From Fulvivirga aurantia (GTDB taxonomy: Bacteria; Bacteroidota; Bacteroidia; Cytophagales; Cyclobacteriaceae), in the NCBI RefSeq assembly GCF_009711475.1, contig NZ_SMMD01000869.1:1-12286 (forward strand): a stretch of 12,286 bases of DNA, in the 5' to 3' direction. Each line of letters opens with the position of its first letter. The first letter of the stretch is position 1. Both the position numbers and the translations under genes were made by a program. Below are positions 7,675 through 12,286 of this stretch, piece by piece. The notes under the pieces were generated by a model that had not been told where the DNA came from, did no database searches, and saw only the letters and a list, made by a program, of their open reading frames with translations.

Positions 7675-8597
7675 TGTCTCAACTCAGTCAAAAACATCTG
7701 CTCGGCATCAAAAACATCAACCGAAAGGATATTGACCTTATTTTTGAAACAGCTAAAAATTTTAAGGAGGTAATCAACAGGCCAATCAAAAAAGTGCCTT
7801 CGCTCCGAGATGTGACCATCGCCAATGTCTTTTTCGAAAACTCCACACGAACCAAACTCTCCTTTGAACTGGCGGAAAAAAGACTCTCTGCAGACGTCAT
7901 CAATTTTTCATCATCGGGTAGCTCGGTTAAAAAAGGAGAGACCCTTCTCGATACTGTAAATAATATTCTGGCCATGAAGGTCGATATGGTAGTAATGAGA
8001 CACGGTAGCCCGGGCGCCCCTCATTTTCTATCCAAACATATAAAAGCTAACATAGTAAATGCCGGAGATGGTACTCATGAGCATCCTACCCAGGCACTGT
8101 TAGATACATTTTCCATTCACCAAAAATATGGATCACTGGAAGGGCTTAAAGTGGCTATTATTGGTGATATCTTACACTCTAGGGTAGCAATTTCAAATAT
8201 TTACGCTTTGCAAAAGCTGGGAGCAGAAGTGATGGTTTGCGGACCCAACACGTTACTGCCCAAGTTTATTTCTTCTTTGGGCGTAAAGGTGGAGTTGGAT
8301 GTAAGAAAAGCTCTAGAATGGTGTGATGTAGCCAATGTTTTGAGAATCCAACTGGAGAGACAGCACATCAAATACTTCCCATCATTGCGTGAGTATTCAC
8401 TTTATTATGGTATCGACAAAAAGATGCTCGATAGTCTGAATAAGGAAATTACGATCCTACATCCGGGCCCAATTAATCGGGGCGTTGAGCTAAATAGTGA
8501 CGTGGCTGACTCAGATCACTCTATCATTTTGGAACAGGTAGAAAATGGAGTAGCCGTAAGAATGGCTGTGCTTTATTTACTGGCAGGTGTTTCTTAA
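7674..8597 (+). CDS. pyrB: Aspartate carbamoyltransferase catalytic subunit
   Basis: Transfers the carbamoyl group of carbamoyl phosphate to L-aspartate, the first committed step of de novo pyrimidine synthesis, in the cytoplasm. The 307-aa length is typical for the catalytic chain. Seen: the carbamoyl phosphate loop FENSTRTKLSFELA (54-67), SSVKKGET (83-90) supplying the mobile-loop lysine, HEHPTQALLD (135-144) with the active-site His137 and Gln140, GDILHSRVA (164-172), and HPGPINRGVEL (263-273). All expected catalytic positions are present. No pyrI regulatory subunit gene is adjacent, so the enzyme may work as a simple trimer or use a distant pyrI. The start is fixed by the one-base overlap with pyrR. 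Its stop overlaps, tail to tail, the stop of the minus-strand gene that follows. Confidence 0.96.
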   Translation: MSQLSQKHLLGIKNINRKDIDLIFETAKNFKEVINRPIKKVPSLRDVTIANVFFENSTRTKLSFELAEKRLSADVINFSSSGSSVKKGETLLDTVNNILAMKVDMVVMRHGSPGAPHFLSKHIKANIVNAGDGTHEHPTQALLDTFSIHQKYGSLEGLKVAIIGDILHSRVAISNIYALQKLGAEVMVCGPNTLLPKFISSLGVKVELDVRKALEWCDVANVLRIQLERQHIKYFPSLREYSLYYGIDKKMLDSLNKEITILHPGPINRGVELNSDVADSDHSIILEQVENGVAVRMAVLYLLAGVS

Positions 8598-9907
8598 AAC
8601 TCCTGGTTTACAAAAAGCCTAAATAGATCTCTATTTTTATACAGTTGCTCATAGTTTGCCACATCTTTTGGCAATGGAATAGGTCTTTTGCCACTATTTG
8701 AAAAGAACTGTTTTTGTAGACTCATATTTGTGCCCAAATCAGTATCCAACTCCTGTGGTAATTCATTTTTCGACCAAAAACTATCATTAAAGGCCACGCT
8801 GGGGTTTATCATTTCATTATACACCACCATTCTCTGGTCATAATTAAGGTCAATTGTTTCGTTCCTGCTAAACTCCTCACTGCTTAAAGCCAGGTGCTCT
8901 TTGATTACCGTGTTATTCCAGACATAGGCGAGTTCCATCTCTGTATTTTTTAGAAAATATCGATCTCCCACTTTGGTGTAATTTATTTTAAAATTGGTCT
9001 CAGGTGAGATAGTGCATTTATCGTATAGTGTTTTGTTGGCGTTTTCTTCCGTTACTTCCAGGCTCACCAGGGCATAATCATCAACTTTTATATAGGCCTT
9101 ACCGGCAAAGGAGTGTTTCTTTGAAAGGGGCGTAAAGCTGATGATAAAAACATCGGTATCGTTAAAATTGGTAAGGCTGTCAATCGTGTAATCAAAGTCA
9201 TCAAGATTGGTAAACGGACCATCGTAGAGGTATTTAGCTTTGGCCTTTGTCAATTTTTTTATTCCCAAAGCACGTTTCTTTTCTCTATCACACTCACTTG
9301 GTATGAGGTAAATGACTCTGCGGAGGTGCTTCCATTGTGCCAGGTCATAGGCAAAAACCTCATTTTTGTTATTAAAGCCAGGTTGATACCCTGATACGTG
9401 CATCATGCCCATCGCTTCTGTATAGCCGACATACTTGTCATTCTTTTTTACAGACTCTCTATAGTTTATAAATAAATAATATGGGTCGCTGCCTAAAAAA
9501 TCTTTGAGGTACTTACTGGTTTGCTCAATCATTTCCTTGGGAGTTTCAGTTTCTGCTTTTACCAAAACTTCCTTGAGTATGGTCACTTTAGGGTTTAAAA
9601 TGATCGTGTCTACCTGGTCTTCAATCATTTTTCCCAGTGTGCTTTCGTACTGCTGGTAACCAATGCTGGAGATAACAATTTTCTTGGCACTTTCGATATT
9701 GACCATTTTGATCTTAAAGTACCCATTGGCGTTAGCACTAAAACCGTATTGCTGTTCAGGATAAATAATCGTGGCGTAAGAAACGGGCTTTTTGCTATCA
9801 CCATCTATAACTATCGCCTCGATAGATTGAGATTGGGCTAATGATGTGAGCGTAGGAATAACAAGAAGTGTAAATAACAGAGTGGCAAACCGCATATTGA
9901 TAAGCAT
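8594..9907 (-). CDS. Exported CarboxypepD_reg-like domain protein of unknown function
   Basis: The chosen start (ATG at 9907, 437 aa) gives MLINMRFATLLFTLLVIP with likely signal cleavage after A24 (SLA-Q). An AAAGGA site 7 bases upstream supports it. ATG at 9895 is nearly as good; an ATG at 10021 would add a hydrophilic 38-aa leader in front of the signal peptide and is unlikely. Seen: a carboxypeptidase regulatory-like beta-sandwich (about 28-115) with AIVIDGDSKKPVSYATIIY, GFSANANGYFKIK and IVISSIGYQQYES, then LKEVLVKAE, the linker that in TonB receptors leads to the plug. Here no plug or barrel follows; instead there are about 310 residues of soluble, strand-rich sequence that I cannot assign. 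Known: stand-alone proteins of this layout are common in Bacteroidota and are usually envelope or surface proteins. Inference: envelope-located, role unknown. Confidence 0.85.
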   Translation of the reverse strand: MLINMRFATLLFTLLVIPTLTSLAQSQSIEAIVIDGDSKKPVSYATIIYPEQQYGFSANANGYFKIKMVNIESAKKIVISSIGYQQYESTLGKMIEDQVDTIILNPKVTILKEVLVKAETETPKEMIEQTSKYLKDFLGSDPYYLFINYRESVKKNDKYVGYTEAMGMMHVSGYQPGFNNKNEVFAYDLAQWKHLRRVIYLIPSECDREKKRALGIKKLTKAKAKYLYDGPFTNLDDFDYTIDSLTNFNDTDVFIISFTPLSKKHSFAGKAYIKVDDYALVSLEVTEENANKTLYDKCTISPETNFKINYTKVGDRYFLKNTEMELAYVWNNTVIKEHLALSSEEFSRNETIDLNYDQRMVVYNEMINPSVAFNDSFWSKNELPQELDTDLGTNMSLQKQFFSNSGKRPIPLPKDVANYEQLYKNRDLFRLFVNQEF

Positions 9908-9914
9908 TTTATAT

Positions 9915-9920
9915 TCCTTT
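9915..9920 (-). promoter_or_regulatory. Shine-Dalgarno-like site AAAGGA deciding the start at 9907
   Basis: On the minus strand AAAGGA sits 7 bases before the ATG at 9907. Neither the upstream ATG at 10021 nor the one at 9895 has a comparable site, so this favours 9907 as the translation start of the CarboxypepD_reg-like gene. Confidence 0.45.
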
Positions 9921-10060
9921 AAACTCGGTCTGACTAGTTCTTGTTTCGCATCTGCCATTTTATCTGTGGTATAGATTTGATTCATTGTCTTCAAGCTGCT
10001 AAAAAGTTGATAGTATGGCAATAAAGTGTCTCATACTTATTTTATCAGGGTAGATATTCC

Positions 10061-10068
10061 TAATTTTG
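10061..10068 (+). promoter_or_regulatory. Candidate Bacteroidota -7 promoter box (TAATTTTG) for the cystathionine beta-synthase gene
   Basis: A perfect TAnnTTTG match ending 25 bases before the ATG at 10094, placing the transcription start about 15-20 bases ahead of it, a normal short leader. The -33 region has only a T-rich TTTTA, not a clean TTG. It lies in the 186-base divergent gap shared with the minus-strand surface-protein gene. Confidence 0.5.
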
Positions 10069-10093
10069 CAGTAAAAATAAAATACACATAAAA

Positions 10094-11464
10094 ATGTACT
10101 ATAATTCGATAATAGAGGCCATCGGCAATACGCCTCTCGTAAAGCTAAATAGTGTTTCTAAAGGTATAAAAGGAACTGTACTTGTAAAGGTTGAATATTT
10201 CAACCCGGGTAACTCTATGAAGGATCGTATGGCCCTCAAAATGATTGAGGATGCTGAGAAAGACGGAACTTTAAAGCCTGGTGGTACTATCATCGAAGGT
10301 ACATCTGGAAACACCGGCATGGGCTTGGCCTTGGTAGCCATTGCTAAAGGTTATAAGTGTGTGTTTACACTTTCTGATAAACAATCTCAGGAGAAAATTG
10401 ACATTCTGAGAGCTGTAGGTGCAGAGGTAATTGTATGCCCTACAAATGTAGCTCCGGACGATCCGAGGTCATATTATTCAGTAGCTAAAAAACTGAATGA
10501 AGAAACCCCTAACTCAATATACCCTAACCAGTACGACAACCCTGCCAATGCTCAGGCACATTATGAAACCACAGGTCCTGAGATTTGGGAGCAGACTGAA
10601 GGGAAGATAACACATTATGCCGCTGGTGTGGGCACTGGAGGCTCTATGTGCGGTACTTCTAAATTTTTGAAAGAGCAAAATGGAGATATCGTTACAGTAG
10701 GTATTGACAGCTACGGCTCGGTATTTAAAAAATATAAAGAAACTGGCGTTTTTGACGAGAAGGAAATCTATCCTTACATGACTGAAGGTATTGGAGAAGA
10801 TATTTTACCTAAAAATGTAGACTTCGACCTGATCGATCATTTTGTGAAAGTAACAGACAAAGCTGCTGCGATCATGACCAGAAGATTGGCGCGTGAGGAA
10901 GGGTTGTTTGTAGGGTGGTCTTGTGGTTCTGCCGTACACGGTGCTTTGGAATATGCCAAAGAAAACCTCAAAGAAGATGATACTATGGTAATCATATTAC
11001 CAGACCACGGTACCAGATATTTGGCCAAAGTATACAACGACAACTGGATGAAAGATCATGGCTTCCTTGAGTCTAGAGATTTCGCGACAGCTCAGGATAT
11101 CATTGACAATAAAAATGGTCAGGATAGCCTGTATACAGTTGAAAAATCTAAATCAATTGGTGAAGTAATCAAAATGCTCAATGAAGAGGGAGTTGACCAA
11201 TTACCAGTGGTTGACAACGGTAGCTTTGTAGGGAGTGTAAATAGTGCTAAACTACTTGAGCGGATTATTGAAAATCCTGAGTTGAAAAACAGTAAGATTG
11301 AAGAGGTAATGGATAATCCTCTACCGTTTGTGGGTATGGATAATACCTTAGACGTGCTTTCTTCTATGATCAACAAAGAAAATAAGGCAGTTTTAGTGAG
11401 AGACGATAATCAAAAAGTGCATATCATCACCCAACATGATCTGCTCATGGCGATGACAAATTAA
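10094..11464 (+). CDS. cbs: Cystathionine beta-synthase (PLP-dependent, with C-terminal CBS domain pair)
   Basis: A 456-aa cytoplasmic PLP enzyme of fold type II that condenses homocysteine with serine to form cystathionine in transsulfuration. Seen: NTPLVKLN (12-19), the PLP lysine Lys43 in GNSMKDRMA, the substrate loop GTSGNTGMG (69-77), the phosphate loop GVGTGGSMCGTSK (178-190), GWSCGSAVHGAL (274-285) near the pyridine ring, and LPDHGTRYLAKVYNDNWM (302-319). Two CBS motifs follow (about 345-456), where human CBS binds S-adenosylmethionine. PTNVAPDDPRSY and QAHYETT match cystathionine beta-synthase rather than CysK. The heme-binding N-terminal extension of the animal enzyme is absent. Some bacterial members of this group prefer O-acetylserine or run in reverse with cysteine, so exact substrate use is less certain than the family. 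Ends before a strong terminator; likely monocistronic. Confidence 0.92.
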   Translation: MYYNSIIEAIGNTPLVKLNSVSKGIKGTVLVKVEYFNPGNSMKDRMALKMIEDAEKDGTLKPGGTIIEGTSGNTGMGLALVAIAKGYKCVFTLSDKQSQEKIDILRAVGAEVIVCPTNVAPDDPRSYYSVAKKLNEETPNSIYPNQYDNPANAQAHYETTGPEIWEQTEGKITHYAAGVGTGGSMCGTSKFLKEQNGDIVTVGIDSYGSVFKKYKETGVFDEKEIYPYMTEGIGEDILPKNVDFDLIDHFVKVTDKAAAIMTRRLAREEGLFVGWSCGSAVHGALEYAKENLKEDDTMVIILPDHGTRYLAKVYNDNWMKDHGFLESRDFATAQDIIDNKNGQDSLYTVEKSKSIGEVIKMLNEEGVDQLPVVDNGSFVGSVNSAKLLERIIENPELKNSKIEEVMDNPLPFVGMDNTLDVLSSMINKENKAVLVRDDNQKVHIITQHDLLMAMTN

Positions 11465-11530
11465 TGTTGGCATAAAACTTGTTTCTTCCTAAGTGGTTGA
11501 TAACATGTTAAATGTAAGTAAGTTTTGGTA

Positions 11531-11566
11531 AAGGGTGCTCGGTTTTCCGGGCACCCTTACTTTTTT
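11531..11566 (+). terminator. Rho-independent terminator after the cystathionine beta-synthase gene
   Basis: A 12-bp stem (AAGGGTGCTCGG pairing with CCGGGCACCCTT, one G-U pair) closes a TTTT loop and is followed after two bases by a run of six T. It lies 66 bases past the stop codon. On the minus strand the hairpin is not followed by a T-run, so it terminates mainly plus-strand transcription, although the hairpin could slow transcription from the facing DUF1328 gene. Confidence 0.92.
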
Positions 11567-11579
11567 ATCCATATGGTGG

Positions 11580-11741
11580 TTACCTACGTACTGCTCCTGA
11601 TATAAGGGATATAACAAAAAGTACGAGAAATATAAAGAACAAAATTTTAGCTATTCCGGCAGCACCAGCTGCTATACCGCCAAACCCGAATAGGGCAGCG
11701 ACAAGAGCAATAACTAGAAATATTAACGTCCATCTAAGCAT
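11580..11741 (-). CDS. DUF1328 family small membrane protein (YtjA-like)
   Basis: A 53-aa protein read from ATG at 11741 to TAA at 11580-11582. Seen: [20 protein letters not shown] forming the first membrane segment, a Gly/Ala-rich turn [12 protein letters not shown] (21-32), then a second hydrophobic segment (about 33-48) ending in AVRR. The sequence matches the DUF1328 pattern (YtjA of E. coli) almost residue for residue, at the usual length. Known: conserved inner-membrane proteins without an assigned biochemical role, often found near stress-related genes. Convergent with the cystathionine beta-synthase gene and separated from it by the terminator. No clear promoter box was found in the gap it shares with the divergent TPR gene. 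Confidence 0.9.
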   Translation of the reverse strand: MLRWTLIFLVIALVAALFGFGGIAAGAAGIAKILFFIFLVLFVISLISGAVRR

Positions 11742-11907
11742 AGTTTTTAATGTTTGATTATCACCACAACCATAGAAAAAATCGCACCATCAGTAATTTT
11801 AAAGATTTTGGTAGATACCAGATTACAACCGTGGAACTAAGCATCCAGTCTTTGTGTACTTATTTTCTCAAAATATTACATACAAGCCGGTAATTGTGGC
11901 GATTGTG

Positions 11908-11915
11908 TAGCTTTG
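11908..11915 (+). promoter_or_regulatory. Candidate Bacteroidota -7 promoter box (TAGCTTTG) before the TPR gene
   Basis: A perfect TAnnTTTG match ending 6 bases before the ATG at 11922. Transcription would then start at or next to that ATG, giving a leaderless or nearly leaderless mRNA; with the second ATG at 11928 the leader would be about six bases. No convincing -33 element was seen. Confidence 0.45.
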
Positions 11916-11921
11916 TATTTC

Positions 11922-12286
11922 ATGCGTATGTGTAGATATATATTTGTTATAGTGTTGTTGGCGAAGATTGGGGTGGTTTATGGGCAAAATGCGCAGGTGG
12001 ATAGTCTTTCTCAAGAGCTAAAACGCGCTACCTCAGATACTACGCGCATTAATTTACTCAATGCAATGTCGATTGAGTATGTCTATATCAATCCGGCTGT
12101 AGCCAAAGATGATGTAGATATCGCACTCAGCAAATCACGAGAAATCAACTTTCTTAAAGGTGAAGCCACAGCTCTAAACGTTCTGGGTGGTATCAATTGG
12201 GCCGAGGGTGATTATCCGCAATCACTTAATTTTTACCTGAGTGCTTCAGAAATATTTGAAAAATTACATGACAGGCTAGGCGTATC
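11922..12286 (+). CDS. Exported TPR-repeat protein, probably a signalling protein (3' end outside window)
   Basis: Open from ATG at 11922 through the right edge (121 codons and two bases). Seen: a signal peptide (MRMCRYIFVIVLLAKIGVVY, likely cleavage before QNAQ), then VDSLSQELKRATSDTTRINLLNAM and helical repeats, including a TPR-like unit ALNVLGGINWAEGDYPQSLNFY. Known: in Bacteroidota this layout, with a D-T-x-R-I-N-L-L-N start followed by TPRs, is typical of the periplasmic sensor part of histidine kinases, LuxR-type regulators or adenylate cyclases whose output domain follows a membrane segment. That part lies beyond the window, so the output type is open. The start could also be ATG at 11928, two codons later. 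Confidence 0.8.
   Translation, partial: MRMCRYIFVIVLLAKIGVVYGQNAQVDSLSQELKRATSDTTRINLLNAMSIEYVYINPAVAKDDVDIALSKSREINFLKGEATALNVLGGINWAEGDYPQSLNFYLSASEIFEKLHDRLGV

Noticed and set aside
9908..10021. N-terminal 38-residue extension of the CarboxypepD_reg-like protein
   Set aside because: It would place a hydrophilic leader before a clean signal peptide, and the AAAGGA site supports the start at 9907.
11767..11774. TATGGTTG on the minus strand as a -7 box for the DUF1328 gene
   Set aside because: One mismatch at a conserved T and no -33 element at the expected distance.
11809..11820. Dyad TGGTA-GA-TACCA in the divergent gap between the DUF1328 and TPR genes
   Set aside because: Five-base arms occur by chance in AT-rich gaps, and no regulator or second copy supports it as an operator.
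1..12286. Search for CRISPR repeats, tRNA or rRNA genes, insertion sequences, integrases and attachment sites
   Set aside because: Nothing repeated, structured or transposase-like was seen by eye; gaps are short and the genes are mostly core-type.

Overview
The window reads as chromosomal DNA of a Bacteroidota bacterium, most likely a marine or soil member of the Cytophagales. The evidence is a type IX secretion (T9SS) C-terminal sorting domain, signal peptides cleaved just before Gln (LSA-Q, IYG-Q, SLA-Q), a CarboxypepD_reg-like surface protein, PyrR next to PyrB, moderately AT-rich DNA and Bacteroidota-type TAnnTTTG promoter boxes. The phylum call is firm; the order is inference.

Left part, minus strand (1-3404): a secreted peptidase S51 / cyanophycinase-like protein with FN3 and T9SS sorting domains, cut off by the window edge a few residues before its end, preceded on the same strand by a GT9 (heptosyltransferase-type) glycosyltransferase.

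Centre, plus strand (3565-8597): a tight five-gene run. It holds an EVE-domain protein, two tandem paralogous secreted proteins of unknown family, then pyrR and pyrB. Junctions are an ATGA overlap, an 8-nt (or 35-nt) overlap, a 69-nt gap and a 1-nt overlap. The gap carries a -7 promoter box and a good ribosome binding site, so pyrR-pyrB may be a separate unit. PyrB makes carbamoyl aspartate in de novo pyrimidine synthesis. PyrR is the family of the pyr regulator, but here neither the upstream gap nor several RNA-contact positions suit classical attenuation.

Right part (8594-12286): a minus-strand surface protein converges on pyrB with overlapping stop codons. Divergent from it is a cystathionine beta-synthase gene ending in a strong intrinsic terminator. 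Then come a 53-aa DUF1328 membrane protein (minus) and the start of a TPR signalling-type protein (plus) running off the right edge.

Most of the window is core-genome-like. I see no CRISPR array, tRNA or rRNA gene, transposase, integrase or recognisable defence locus. The part that best deserves a second look is the EVE / tandem-paralog cluster, followed by the duplicated S51 protein and the PyrR regulation question. No gap without a gene exceeds 300 bases.
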